Shown here piece by piece: positions 44,587 through 56,587 of a stretch of DNA of 64,000 nt. Below the pieces are notes generated by a model that ran no database searches, had not been told where the DNA came from, and was given only the letters and a program-made list of their open reading frames with translations. The stretch is taken from NCBI GenBank assembly GCA_001792895.1, contig MARA01000005.1, positions 1,426,001-1,490,000 on the forward strand, in the 5' to 3' direction. The position numbers and the translations under genes are program-made. The stretch comes from Lentinus brumalis (taxonomy: Eukaryota > Basidiomycota > Agaricomycetes > Polyporales > Polyporaceae). How positions within the stretch are numbered: position 1 is the first letter of the stretch; each line of letters begins with the position of its first letter.

Positions 44587-46037
44587 ATGCAGTCAGACTC
44601 CCGCCCATCCCGCCCGAGCTCAAGGCCATCACACCCTACCTCCAGCGCGCAGACGAGCTCCAGAAGAATGACCCCGTCGTCTCATACAGTATACTGGTGT
44701 ACGTGGACCCGCACAGCCTCCCCGCTCGCCCCTCATCTCGTCGTCCGCCAGGTGCATACTACGCGGCCCAGCAGGGCATCGCGCTCAAGGTCAAGGACTC
44801 GGCTGCAAGGCACTTCCTCTTCGACCTCCTCGGCCTGCTCGAGCGCATGAAGACTGACCTTGTACCGAATGACGCCGTGCATGACGAGCCTGCGAGCGCA
44901 GCATACGTCGAGAACTTCGCTCTCCGTGTCTTTTGCGGGTGCAGACAACGAGGACAGGAGTGGAAACATCACAAGGTGCGTGTTCATTGCCTTCCGGTCC
45001 GCTTGCCCTGCCAACGCGTTATGGGGCACGCAGGAACACTGTGAGAAAGTTCCTTGTTGCTGCCAACTTCCTCGAGATCCTGCGCACCTTCGACTCCGAG
45101 AAAGCCGCCATCGACCTCCCAGCCATTGAAGAGAAGATCAAGTACGCCAAGTGGAAGGCCGCAGACATCTCCAAAGCTATCCATGAAGGGCGCAAGCCCA
45201 CTCCCGGCCCCGCAGGAGACTCTCCAGCCCCCGAGACTCCCGCCGCACTCCCCGACCTGCCTGACGTGGTTATCGCGCCACCCACGACACCCCCGCCGGT
45301 CTCATCGACCCTTCTTGACGCACCATCTCCGCCCTCCATAACGCGCTCGACTCCGCCGCCATCTCAGCTCACGGGCTTTACGCTAATGGAGCACCCCGAT
45401 CACCTTGGCGCCCACCTCCCCGACGGGCTCGCGCCTCCCCAAACTCCTCAGAGCCCGGGCAGCTGGAGTACTGCCGCGACCCCCGGGACTCCCGGCTTCA
45501 ACCGTGATGACAGCACGTCCCCCAGTTCGAGCGCAGGGCCAACGCGTAGAGCCTTCGTCAGCGAGGAGCTCGAGGGCAAGACCGAGGACGAGATCGACGC
45601 AGAGACGACACCTCCCCCGTCCGCTGCCAAGTCTGTCCGCTTCTCCCCGTCCGTGGTGGGCGGTGCGCTGACCCCTGGCGAACCTCACACGGATGACGAT
45701 TCGTTCTTCGTGCGACCTCCTGGGCCCTCCGCACCTCCCTCATCGGGCACCGCCTACGGGTCCGCCTCTGCTCCCCCGCACCCGCCTTCCCAAACTTCCC
45801 CTGCCCGGGCGGTGGCGGCGACACCGCCGATCCCAACCACAGGCATACGTACAGGGCGTCCCGTCCGGGCCCACTCCCGCCATGGGCGCGGCGACGGCGA
45901 CGGTGACGACGACACCGCCGCAGATCATCTCCCGGGCGCAGAAGCACTGCAAGTTCGCGATCTCCGCGCTGGACTACGAGGACAGCGAGCAGGCGGTGAA
46001 GGAGCTCCGGGAGGCCCTGCGCCTGCTCGGCGGCTGA
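44587..46037 (+). CDS. VTA1: Vta1/LIP5 ESCRT-III cofactor, with several apparent small frame defects
   Basis: Vps4 activator in endosomal sorting. N-terminal MIT-like region: LPPIPPELKAITPYLQRADE, NDPVVSY, AYYAAQQGIALKVKD, LFDLLGLLERMKTDL, PASAAYVENFALRVF, then GADNEDRSGNITR and RKFLVAANFLEILRTFD. A long Pro/Ser linker follows, and the C-terminal Vps4-binding segment, ISRAQKHCKFAISALDYED and AVKELREALRLL, ends at 46037. Problems: no in-frame ATG before LPPIPP (ATG 44587 is one base out); a 7-bp surplus at the exon-1 donor (about 44687-44697); one T too many at 44931-44934; one C too many near 45832-45834. The last two are homopolymers. Either a decaying copy or an error-bearing sequence. Confidence 0.8.
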
Positions 46038-46553
46038 GCGCCCGCGGGTGTTTCCTTATTCTCGCGAGCGTCGGCATTTGTGATTCGTGATGTGTGATTC
46101 GTGAACCATGTACGATCTGTTGTGCGTTGTAGACCCATATGTGCGTGCGACACCACAGATCTCCGGTGTTCTAGCGCATATTGCGGCTTGCCCATAATTG
46201 ACCTCGAGTCTGGCCGGGGCGTCGCTGGTGCGCGGTAGATCGTAATCTCGCCTCTGGACGGCTAGCCTGCAGAAATTCCCAGCGCGACGCCGCACACTCA
46301 CGGTCGGTGATGCCTGCCCCGGGCGTAGGGGCCAGACATTGGGTTTGGGGAGAGCGACGAGATACGGAGCTAGATGGCGTCGCCTGTGCGCTCGTCGACA
46401 TCGCACCAGCCCTGGCGAGAATTGGGCGAGAACCCCCCGTCGCGTGCGTGCTTCCGGTCCGGCGCTTCACACAGATCCGGATGTGGCAGATCGTTCGGCA
46501 TTTCCCGGGGTTTCTGACAGACATCTCGTACACTATGACGCACTTCCGGCGCC
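46038..46553. other. Intergenic, convergent 3' ends
   Basis: No supported gene. Confidence 0.4.
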
Positions 46554-47210
46554 TCAAAGGAACGCGGGGTCGATCCAGTCCGTGCTGTTCAACACCGTCT
46601 GCACAGAGATCGCGCTCGACAGTTGCGAGCTGAAGTTGGCGCGCGTCCCGGGAGAGCCTGCGCCAGGCCCCGCAGTGTTCGCGAACTCAGCGAACGTGAC
46701 ATCCACGGTCCTAGGGAAGCGAGGTCCAACGTCAGTACACCGCGAAGGACCTTGCACACTGGCAAAAGCGCAACGCACCTCGGGTCACTGCAGACGACAA
46801 GCGAGCGAACGCGCGGGTCAGCGCTGTCATGCGAGTTCACGAGTCGGAAGCTTACTTACTCAGCATTCCACACCGACCAGCCCGCGGGCGGCACGTTAGC
46901 TCCGAGGGTGCTGAACTGGAAGACGACGCGGGTGTGGTCGGCCCACGGCCTGCCGAGGAACGCCTTGCCGCTCCCTTGGATGGTCGAGTTGTCGACCACG
47001 TACCAGAACACGTTGTCTGTCGAGCGCCAGGATGCGGTGATGCACCCGCTGCCAATCGTCTGTGGGAGGGGTCAAGCTCAGAAAGCACGGTTCTGGAGCG
47101 CCGAAGGTGCGTGCATTGATGATCGAGCGAGTGATCTAGACTCTGGCGAGTTACTGGCGGTGAACGTCGGTAGAGGTTCAAACTTGGTGTCGGAACTCAC
47201 GAGGCTTTCT

Positions 47211-47754
47211 CAAGGGGGTGGCATCGGAAAAATCCGAGACCGTGGGTAGTGGGCGCTTAAGGGGGGGAGGGGGTTCTCGGGGGTCTTATTGCACTTTTCG
47301 TAGGTCATTTGTACACATGATATGGGGGTCCATGGACAATCTGACGAGGCTCATGAGCGAGTCAAAAGTGTCCTGGAGTGACATAGACTCTATGTAGGGG
47401 GCATACAGGACTGTGACCAATGTCGAGCACCTCAAGCATGGCAAATGGGCGTCTGAGCAACCATATTAGGATATTTAATGCTCGGAAGTCTCGCTCTCTC
47501 AATCGCAGGACATGCATGCATTTGCGCTTTCCACCACAGATACAGGTTGGAAAACATGTCAGTGATAATAGGGAATATTCTTCGCGTATGTTTACTTTTT
47601 CTCCTCCTGATTTGGCAGGCTATGTCGTCTGATATATGGAAAACATACCATATCAAGTAGTTTCCCATGGGGTAGGGGGGAGGGGGTCCCCGGAAAGTTG
47701 CTTAATGCACTTTTAGGACTACCGGTAAATAATTCACTTTCTGCCACCCCCTTG
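47211..47754. mobile_element. hAT-like miniature transposon in pectin methylesterase copy 1
   Basis: Perfect 13-bp terminal inverted repeats CAAGGGGGTGGCA (47211-47223 and, inverted, 47742-47754) are flanked by an 8-bp direct duplication GGCTTTCT (47203-47210 and 47755-47762). An 8-bp duplication is typical of hAT elements. A pair of related G-rich direct blocks ending in GCACTTTT lies inside (about 47262-47300 and 47670-47715). No transposase frame. Removing it and one duplication restores IFGQKAS and a GTGAGT donor. Confidence 0.88.
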
Positions 47755-48240
47755 GGCTTTCTGGCCGAATATCTGCGTGTGGTATGCAACTCAACGGCGG
47801 AACTAGACATCGTAGCGCGAAACTCACAAAGTCGACCGTGCCTTCTATCCAGCTATCCGCATAGTATTGCCTGCGGAACGCCAGAGAAATCCTCTGAGCG
47901 ACGTCATTTCGGCGGAGAAGGACTCGGACATCACACGTACGTTCCGACGTTTGCGAGTAGGGTGTCTCTGGAAAGGCCGGACGGCGATCCCCATGTCAGC
48001 CAACGGAGCGCTCAAGAATAATTACCTTCCTAGAGTTGCCTACTGGTCGCCTGTGATCTTGAGGCCGTACCCTCCAAAAGACCCGGCCTGGACACTGAGC
48101 GCGATCGCTTGAGCCTGTCACCGGAATGTCAAGACTGCACAACTGAATGCTCGAGGCCGACATTAGACCGACCTGCGAAACGGGCTACAGTGGCCCCGGG
48201 GCCAAGGCAGTTCAGTGAACTGTATGTGCCACACCACAGC

Positions 48241-48290
48241 ATGCAGGAGTCTCCCTCCCCTCGTCGCATGCAGGAGTCTCCCTCCCTCGT
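48241..48290. repeat. Two-unit direct repeat in an intron of pectin methylesterase copy 1
   Basis: ATGCAGGAGTCTCCCTCCC occurs twice back to back (starting at 48240 and 48268), with CTCGTC after each. Confidence 0.7.
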
Positions 48291-48907
48291 CCGAGGCTAG
48301 GGAGGGGGCAAGGGACTGCGGGCGCGGCGATATGATGCGTGTGGCGGCGGCGCACCTTCCCATATGTATTCGCGATGTTCAGGTTGTATAGTGAGACATT
48401 GGCAGTGTGAACCTGCACGGTGCCGCTCTTGTCATTGCTGTTCCCGACCGCGGACGCGGGGACGTTGTTCATGATGGTCACCGCTGCGCAGGGATCAGGA
48501 TCAGGATCACGGAGTTGCAGCTCGGGGAAGGCGAAGGTGAACCGAACACGTACTGTTTCCGCTGTATGACCCGGGGACGTCGGTCTGCCCATACACCCGC
48601 ACGTTGGCTCGCGCGATGACAGCAGTGTCGATGTATGTTCCAGCGAACACAAAGTACACCTGGGCGGCAATCGTATGCGATCATGAGGAATATTGATGTG
48701 CATGTGCTGTGTCGTCAGATGTTGCTCGGGTCCATGCAAAGACAGCTCGGGCGACTGACCAGACTGGACGTGTCTTTAAGCGCAGCCGATAAGTAGATTT
48801 GCGTAGTGGCCTCCCGCTCCAACGATGATCGTGCCCGGTGGAGGTGCGTTGAGCGCGGTGGCGCAGATCGCGCATTCCAAGAGTAGACCGAGGCTGTAGA
48901 GTTTCAT

Positions 48908-49450
48908 GCTCGGGACGCTCGTGGCCCACTCAGAGGCTTATAGGGTGTCCAGCGAGCGGTCATGGGTCCCGATTGATGGGCATGTCGGACGTCGGACGAC
49001 GACACTGTGAAGACACTGTCGACTTCGACTGGATTTCCGCTCAGGGCCTCGCAATTCAGCGGCTGCCTGGGCGGAGGTAGCTCACCCAGTACCTCAAAGG
49101 TGCGCCGGGAGTACTTATTGTGAAGCAAGGGACAAGGACTCCAGTGAGGTTAGCAATATGCCGATCAGAGTGAAGCCAAATACGGAACATAAACTCAACA
49201 AAGCTCTGCTAAACGCATGTGCGCCATGATCTGAGCCCTTGAGTAATTGCTGCTCCTCGCGGTGACTTTAGGCTTCGGCTGCGCCTTCCACTCTGCTGGT
49301 TCACAGATCCGACACATGCGCGCTCCTGCACATAGGGACCGGCATATACTGATGTGGACGAGCTTCTCTGTTGACAGGCTTGGACAGAAGTCTTGTACAG
49401 TGACGCAACCTGTCTCATGCAACACTCATACACCAACATGCGTCGCGCTC
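48908..49450. other. Spacer between the two pectin methylesterase copies
   Basis: No supported gene; promoter side of copy 1 and 3' side of copy 2. Confidence 0.4.
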
Positions 49451-51330
49451 CTAGAGGAAGGCAGGGTCGATCCAGTCCGTGGAATTGAGAACCGTGTGGA
49501 TAGAGATGGGGGCGTGGAGGTGCGTGCTGAAATTTGCCCGCTTGCCGTCTGCACCGGGCCCTGTGTTCCCGTACTTGGCAAAGACTACGTGGTCGATGCT
49601 GTACTAGTACGTATGCCATGGCAGATGAGCGTCCCATCGGAGTGAAACCACAAAGGCAAATCTAGAGCGACTCACCGTGGGTCGCTGTGACACATTGTTG
49701 TCTGTGTTCAACATGAGCTCTGCACAAATTAAGGTTAAGAATCTCACTCGGGATGCCACGAATGCCAGCCCACTGCTGGGACGCCTCTGCCAAGATGGCA
49801 GAATTGGTACACCATGCGTGCGTAGTCTCTCCATGGACGGCCGAGGTACTGTACCATTTCAAATAGTTCGACCAGCCCTGTGACGCGTGACAGGCCGATT
49901 TCGTCGAACATATTCGACCAACCGGCCGGTGACCGTGACATTGGGCGAAATTTCGACCAAAATTAGCCACATTTAGGGCGTGCGACAGCACGCCGCCCCC
50001 GGGATCTCTTAGCGCCGGGCAGGTGGTTTCGACCAGCCTCCTGGTGACGCATGACAGGCGCCCAAATTCCGACCAATTTGGGGGCCTGTTATGCGTGACT
50101 GGTCGAACAATTCGAAATGGTACAGTATGTCTGCGTTCCGTTCCCTTGCATGACCGATTTGTCGATCACATACCAGAAGCCGTCATCACTTGCGGTGATA
50201 TTGCCGTCGCGGATTGTCTATTCCGAGGTCAACACAGGGAGAGACGGAGGTCTACAGAAAAGGTACCCACATGGATGATAGAGCAGGTGATCCACAGCCT
50301 ATCACCACAGCGTTTAGCAATTAGTGATGCCCATTGCCAAGAAGATGAGTTGTGAGAACGAACGAGGCATGCTGTCCAAAGATCTGTCCAGGAAACCTTA
50401 GTCTGCTTCGAGCTGCGCATTGAAGTGCGTTGTGATGGAAATAAGTAGCACCCACAAAGTCCGCCGCTCCTTCGATCCAGCTATTCGCATGATACTGCCT
50501 GCAAAATGAATTATGCCATTAGGGTTTCTGAAGATTTGCCTCTATGTCCTCCAAGACTCACGCTCCGACGTTTGCGAGCAATCATGTGTCCCTAAAACAC
50601 ACCCAAGTTAGGGTGAGGCCTCGGAGTCTACCAGAAAAAGATATTACTCAACTGATCACTGGAGATTTTTAATCCATAGCCTCTGAACTGCCCTCCTTGG
50701 ACGCTCAGCGCAATGGCCTGAGCCTGGGTTCCACTGGAGTCAGTGGCAGTGACGCGTGTTGGGAATGAAGGAGATCGCACCTGGTCGATGGGCTAGAGAC
50801 AGCCGGAGTACTTAGCAGTAGCAGGATGATTGCCAACACAAGCTTCAGTACAGAACAAAGCATGGTGAGGTAAGAGGACAAGACGGAGTAATTACCTTGC
50901 CATGTGTTCACGATGTTGAGGTTGTACAAAGAGACATTCGTAGCATGCACTTGCACGGTTCCGCTTGCGTCATTTGAGCCTGCAACTGAGGCTGGAATGT
51001 TATTTGTGATAGTCACAGCTTACCACGACCGTCAAGTCACAATTCTCAGTGGCATTCTCTCGTGCCGATCGGAGAAAGAGGTCGACTGACTATTGCCCAA
51101 GTAGGCAGTGTTTGTCCGTACACCCGAACGTTGTCACGCGTGATGACGGATGTGTCAGTGTATGTTCCAGGAGAGACAAAATATATCTATATCGGGTGAT
51201 CACCTCACTCCCGATGCCTCGAAGCCACTGGAGCAAGACTCATATGATCACCAGACTTGAGTTGTCCGCGAGCGCCTCGGATACTGTACTAGTACCTTCT
51301 ACTCGTGTACTTACTGCATTAGTACCGTCT
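49451..51330 (-). pseudogene. Pectin methylesterase (CE8), copy 2, disrupted
   Basis: Tandem relative of copy 1 in the same orientation. Pieces from 5' to 3': STVSEALADNSSL, FVSPGTYTDTSVITRDNVRV, ITNNIPASVAGSNDASG, VSLYNLNIVNTW, QAIALSVQGGQFRGYGLKI, LLANVG, SWIEGAADF, IFGQHAS, LWITCSIIHV, IRDGNITASDDGFWYVIDKS, LGRPWRDYARMVYQFCHLG, PAVGWHSWHPE, HVVFAKYGNTGPGADGKRA, TVLNSTDWIDPAFL. Damage: a TGA sits in DT-stop-LLANVG; no signal-peptide exon is found; and a 277-bp transposon splits the exon just before YLGRPW. Both active-site Asp positions can be placed, so decay is moderate. Confidence 0.83.
49849..50125. mobile_element. Mariner-like miniature transposon in pectin methylesterase copy 2
   Basis: Inverted termini beginning CTGTACCATTTC and continuing with a few mismatches through GTTCGACCAG, flanked by a TA duplication (49847-49848 and 50126-50127). 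Length 277 bp, no open frame. Taking it out with one TA restores the codons for GTQTYLGRPWRDYA. TA duplication and short termini fit a Tc1/mariner-type MITE. Confidence 0.85.
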
Positions 51331-51690
51331 ACTTACTTCTTGCTGTTAACCTGTGCGCCCGTCATGTAGGCGCTCACGCAACGTCTGACGGCGAGGCTTC
51401 TCCTAGGCGGGGCATTAATTGCTAAGACTAGCAGACCTCATTTAATGGTGGCTTAGGGCATAGGCTACCGATATAGGGTAAAATGGCTCAACTTTAAGGA
51501 GAACTGCCGATGAGAAAGAGGGATGAACATGCAGGCGACTTACTTATCATAAAGACTTATCCCGTAAGTAGGAGTACTTATGCAGCAAGTCGAATGCTTA
51601 CTACCTAATAGTACCTATGTGTTAAAGTTGCCCTGCTGCTGCAGAGCAGAAGTGCCATCTGTGCGTAAGCTTGTACATTGGTACAATGCT
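51331..51690. other. Intergenic, AT-richer than its surroundings
   Basis: No gene. GTACTTACT/TAGTAC-like words recur (51282-51330 and 51540-51615). They could be a degraded transposon end; not resolved. Confidence 0.35.
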
Positions 51691-54600
51691 TCAATACATT
51701 GCGAATCCAGTACTCTCAAATACCTCCTCGTCCAACCCATCTTCGACCTCCCCATCCTCGGCGCCGAGATCCTCGCTGCGCTCGTCCTCGTCCTCATCCT
51801 CGTCCTCGTCACCCTCTTCCTCGTCCTCGTCACCCTCCTCGTCCTCTTCCTCTTCGCCATCATTGTGCGCGTTTCTGGTTGAATATCGCCTCGTCGTCGT
51901 CTTCTAGCGCCGCCGCAAGATCGGGAGGTGGTGCATAGGCTGCGGCACCGGAGGCGTCTGAGGAACCGGAACCTGCAGCCATGTAGGGTTCTTGCCTGTG
52001 CCCAACAGCACCCCCCAGGTAGCGCATGAAGAGGTCACGATCCGACCACCTAGAGAGGCCGTACTCAGAGCCCTTGTCGCCAAAATGACAGCGTACGAGT
52101 AGATAGAACTCACATGCCAATATATAAGTATCTCCAGTCGTCCTGGAGGCCATCTGGCCGCGCGATAGTTGCCCCTTGAAGCCCGTTCTCGGAACGGCCA
52201 TGAGCGAATGCTGGTATTAGATGGACTGCTCGGAGTACAGATTCCGGCGCGAGGAATCCGAAGGGCTCGTCGTCCACATGCGCGAACTTGACACGATGAG
52301 GGCGGCGAGTGTGGATGCCTCCGGGCGCAGATGAGTCGATATCGAGCCAGCGCACCCAGAGCACTTGAACCCCAGATCCCAGTCGATGCGATACGCGTTG
52401 ACATGGAGGATACTGAGGACACGAGCATAGAGGTACGGATGGGCAGAACCGGGGGGCGCGAGCATCATGATGTCGGAGTGGGTTCGCGGATTGATTGAAT
52501 CTTGTTCGATTTGCATGTTGTATGATGTGAAGTTGATACGCATCACTTTGTGGATGTGCAGTTGGTCGTGACGAAGCCGCAAGGTGCGAAGATCATCTGT
52601 CGAGGCCTCGTAGGTGTTTTCACCAGCAAGTCGAGCGGCGACATGCCTCTTCAGATTGAGGACAAAGTCCTGTAAGTGAGATCAGGCTCTGACTGGGAAC
52701 TTGCGGTATCAGCAAGAAGTAAGTGTACACTACGCACCTTGCATGCAGGGTCTTGGCGGTTCTCGGCGGCGAATGCGTACAAGTTGACGTGATGGCGGCG
52801 TTGATCGTCCGAGATCTGGATATGTTCCTTGGGCGACGAGGATCCCAGGGGTTCGGAAGCAGTGAAACCTAGCCGCAAGCATGTCTCTGGTCCGCAGGGT
52901 GGCTTCGAACGAGATGGTGCCTTCTTGGGTTGGTATGGAACCGTTCGAGGCACTTGCGCGGAGAGTCGATTGAGGACGGCTTCCCGACGCTGCTGACGTG
53001 TGATTTGGCGAATATATGTGCGGTTCTTGTTTGTGTGCGTGTAAAATCTCTTGACCCGCCGGTGCTCGAGCTCGCCCTGTGATGAGCCATGAGAATCAGT
53101 AGGATATATGTGGAGAGTGAACACGGCTTACGGTTTGGGTTGTGAAGTTGTCCGTGGGACCAAATAGCCGTATAGCGCGTGGGTAGTCGCCCAATCTGTG
53201 GTACTTGTAGGTGCACAGATTGAACTTCTTTGTCTTAGCGGGTGCCTTGCGAGCGGGGGCGCGAGTAGCCGGTGTGCCAGGTTGTCCTCTCTTCGCAGCC
53301 GCTCTCCCAGCACGCCGGTGCCTAGCCATAGTCTCCTTAGGAAGTTCTCGGGTATCGAAGGCGGAGCAGACGTGGCGAGCAAAGGCCCGCATGGCCCGCC
53401 CGAGCAGAGATGTCACCTGCTCAAAGGTGGTCAAAGTCGAGTCTGAGTGCAGTCGAAGCTTGGCAAGGGCGTGCCAGGTGGCGAGATAGAAGATCAAGTC
53501 GAGGACGAGGGTGTTATGCGCTGGCTCAGGCAGAAGTCCTTCGAACACGGGCCATGCGCACTGCGAGATGATTAGTACTGAGTTGAGCCACAGCGCAGAT
53601 GAGTCAAAGATACCTGAACAAGGTCCTCGAAATCGCGCGCAGCGAACTTCTTCATTGCGGATACATTGTGCCCGAAGCGACGGATTGTGTCGCGGCCAAA
53701 GGTGGGGATTTCGGAGAAGCTGGTAGAGATATACGTCAGTTTTGACTACAGTGCAGACTCCGTAAGCGTACCGTTGATCGAGTTCTTGCACGGCTCTCCC
53801 TCCCACCGCAACAAGGATGCGGACCATATGTGTGAATGTGGCCTTCCAAACACCGAGCTCGAACTCGTGCATCAGATCGGGGACCAGGATCTGATAGACG
53901 TCCACACCGAACTTGGCAAGCTTTGTGGAAAATGCGCTCTAGATGACATGATGATGATCAGCAGGTATACACATGACTGGCTAGGAATACATACACAAGT
54001 TGGGATTGTGGAGGTTGGCCCGAGCAGCCCGTCGACATGTTTACCTTCAACGGGGTCACCACGCTCAAATATCATCACACGGGCGCGCGCAAGCTTCCGC
54101 TGGAATGCTTCTGTGTCGTGGCGGCACTGGTTGTGGCAGGTTTTCAGGTCGTTGATGGTGCCCATCAGAGGAATCTTGTCCTTCTCCACCATGCAGGCTG
54201 GACACGGGTGACGGCCAAGGTTCTTGATGCAGGCAATCAGGCATCTGAACAGCCAAACTTAGTTTAGATTGCAAAAGAATGAGACTAGTACAACACAAAC
54301 TTTTCAGGGTAATCGGCAGAATACGTGAAGATGCGCGGAAAGATGCGTCGGATGATCCCATTGCCGCAGTGAACCAGGATGCCATGTTCGTACGCATGCA
54401 GGAAGTCGTCATCTAGGAGCAGCTCCCAGATAGCTTGCATGAGTTCGCGCTTTAGAAACCGAAGTGTCTGCTCGGAAGCGGGCTCGTTGTATGCGGCCTG
54501 GTAGATTGTCTGAATGGTGGTAGGAAGCTGAGCATCCAAGTCGTCAGCGATATGTTAATGTGATGAATGAGATGACAAGACTCGGACTCACAGATGGGAT

Positions 54601-56018
54601 GTAGGCGAGGTGATGAGCAGCGAACGAAGTGGGGCGGGACCGTATGTACTTCGACAAGTTGCCGAAGAAGACATAGATCGGCCACAAGGAAGCGGTGCCG
54701 AAGCTTGTCAGATGGGTCGAGTCCGACCAAACCATGACAGGAGCCACAACATACTCCGTCTCTGGAGCGTCGTCAGGTTCCCTCGCGTCCCGGGCTTTGG
54801 TCTGGATGCTGGCGTGCTCCTTGATCATGGCTTCCGAGTTGTATATCTCAGAGTAGAGTCGCTCAGGAGGGATCGGAAAGGCCGGGTCCGGTGGAGCTTG
54901 ACGGTGAAAGAGGCGGAATGGGAACCAATGAAAGCGATATGCACGGGCATCCTGGTACGCGGCCTTGATGAGCTCGAGGAAGGGCCGGAAGTGTACGCCA
55001 TCAACCGTCGCCTCAGGTGCATCCTGCTCGCTGCTGTGCGTCTGCTTCTCCTTTGGCATTCGTATCTTCACAGATCCTTCCCGCCACCCATCCTCCGCCG
55101 AGAACGCATCAGATGTCGCTGCGTACTCGTCCAACCGCTTGTTCTCGCGCTCAGCGTCGAAGTCGACGATGTGATCGCGTGAGTAGTCTTCAGCAAGGAA
55201 GACGTCGTGGATGAGACGGGTGGTTTCTGCCGCAGACTTCAATGCCGAGCCCGAGTAGAGCCAATGCATGATTCGGAAGACCGTGACGTTCAGGAATGGC
55301 GCGAACGTCTCCTGGGTCTTGCTCTTGATGCGCTGCAAGATCGACGCACCGAAGGGCTTGAGTGCGTTGCTGTCATCGCGCGGTTTGCGGGAGTGTGTCG
55401 GGCAATCAGTGAAGTCGTCAATTGAAAGACCTTCCTCCGGATCACGTGTAGGAGCCGATGTATAGCAGCGTTAGACACCAAAGCGACACCAAAGCGGTTT
55501 GGTCTCGTCTCGACAAATGGTAGAGGTGGATCAGGGGGGTCAGGTACGTGATGCAGAGGCTCGATCACATCTGAGGGAGGGGGAGGAGGGCCTGGTGGCG
55601 CGGGGGAGGACGAAGATGCTCGGGCAGCCCAACCAATGTGGTCGGCTGCATGTGCCTGACTCTTCCGGGTACACGACGCTGTCTCCCTGAGCGACTGATA
55701 GAGGGAATGACTACTGGCTGGAGGGCCTCGAGCTCAGCCTAGGACAAGGTGGTCAGTGCTGAGATATTAACAGACGCAAACACCACTGCGTACCATGCGC
55801 CGAGCATGTGCCTCCGCCTCCGCCTGCTCTTTTGCAGCCCTTGCAGCGGCAGCCTCGGCATCCAGCCTGCGCTGCTTGGCCAGTCGAGCCTGCTGTTGCT
55901 CCTGGTGTTGTCTCTTCAATGCGGGACCGCTCTGCAGCGACTTGTGAAGTGCACGGCAAGTTGCCTGGTGAGATGCGAATGAGGCACACTCCTTATGGCA
56001 TGCTGGGCAGACGGCCAT
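51691..56018 (-). CDS. Plavaka-type (CACTA-related) transposase, possibly decayed
   Basis: Many exons on the minus strand. Start ATG 56018: MAVCPACHKECASFASHQAT, a zinc-finger-like N terminus, then an Ala/Glu/Arg-rich coil. Core: TQETFAPFLNVTVFRIMHW, LYSGSALKS, VVAPVMVWSDSTHLTSFGTA, WPIYVFFGNLSKYIRSRP, HGILVHCGNGIIRRIFPR, HPCPACMVEKDKIPLMG, VDVYQILVPDLMHEFELG, VWKATFTHMVRILVAVGG, PTFGRDTIRRFGHN (other frame), CAWPVFEGLLPEPAHNTLV, YKYHRLGDYPRAIRLFGPTD, GELEHRRVKRFYTHTNKN. End: RDLFMRYLGGAVGHR, then a strongly acidic tail coded by the TCCTCG repeats at 51720-51860. One-base frame changes are needed near 55640 and 51870. It would cut and join DNA at its element's ends; termini were not found. 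Confidence 0.82.
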
Positions 56019-56587
56019 AGTCACTAGGAGGATGAGCGATAGAAGAAGTGCTAGCAGAGAGAGGCGCATAGACAGAGGAGACTCTGCAGTCCGTGGCCAC
56101 AGCGGACAGGCAGAGAGTTAAGGTTCAAAACAGCACTTCTTGTGGGAAACACGCTCACGTGCCTGTAAACCCGCGACGCGTCAGGGCGTCTGTCCGCATC
56201 TCCCCTCCTCATTCTCCTCCAAACCCTGCCATGGGTAGGTCCTGATCACTTCACACTCTATCCGCATGTCTCCCTAGCTTTATTATCCTGCAGACTGGTA
56301 CGACACTGGGTCAAACCTCAGCGCCTGCTCACCCAAGAAGGCTCCAGCAAGCCTGCTCGCTCCCCTTGGCTCCCCCAAAATGATCTCGACGCCACAATCG
56401 GCTCATCGGGCTTCCTCTTGGGGTGGTCCGTGCGTATCGCTCTTGATCACCCTATCACGTGCAGCAGTGACGGGCTCCCTCATAAGTCTTCAACTCTTGC
56501 AGCAGTCGAACATCCCAAGTTCTTTGCCAACTTCCTCACGCTCGCTCCACCTTCCGCTCTTTCACCTGTCTTACTCTATCTTCAGAA
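56019..56587. other. Intergenic between divergent genes
   Basis: Pyrimidine-rich plus strand near 56330-56580 and short frames only. It holds the leaders of the transposase and of the DUF6698 gene. Confidence 0.4.

Larger units (their letters stand above)
46554..48907 (-). pseudogene. Pectin methylesterase (CE8), copy 1, disrupted
   Basis: Would be a secreted pectin demethylase. ATG 48907 gives a signal peptide (MKLYSLGLLLECAICATAL). Recognisable pieces: GTIIVGAGGHYANL, SAALKDTSS, FVFAGTYIDTAVI, VTIMNNVPASAV, VSLYNLNIANTYG, QAIALSVQAGSFGGYGLKI (Gln of the oxyanion pair), DTLLANVG (catalytic Asp), SWIEGTVDF (second Asp), IFGQK, SGCITASWRS, GKAFLGRPWADHTRVVFQF (substrate Arg/Trp) and the end TVLNSTDWIDPAFL. 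Damage: a 544-bp inverted-repeat transposon inside the IFGQ exon; TAG where copy 2 has the Trp of LWIT (about 47135); and a one-base surplus at 48791-48792 in exon 1. Not functional as read. Confidence 0.85.

Noticed and set aside
44687..44697. Mariner excision footprint (TACAGTA) in VTA1
   Set aside because: The string fits, but a mariner footprint adds five bases and the surplus here is seven, so it does not explain the frame.
51720..51860. Minisatellite-like TCCTCG run as an independent repeat array
   Set aside because: It encodes the acidic tail of the transposase in the minus frame, so coding explains it better.
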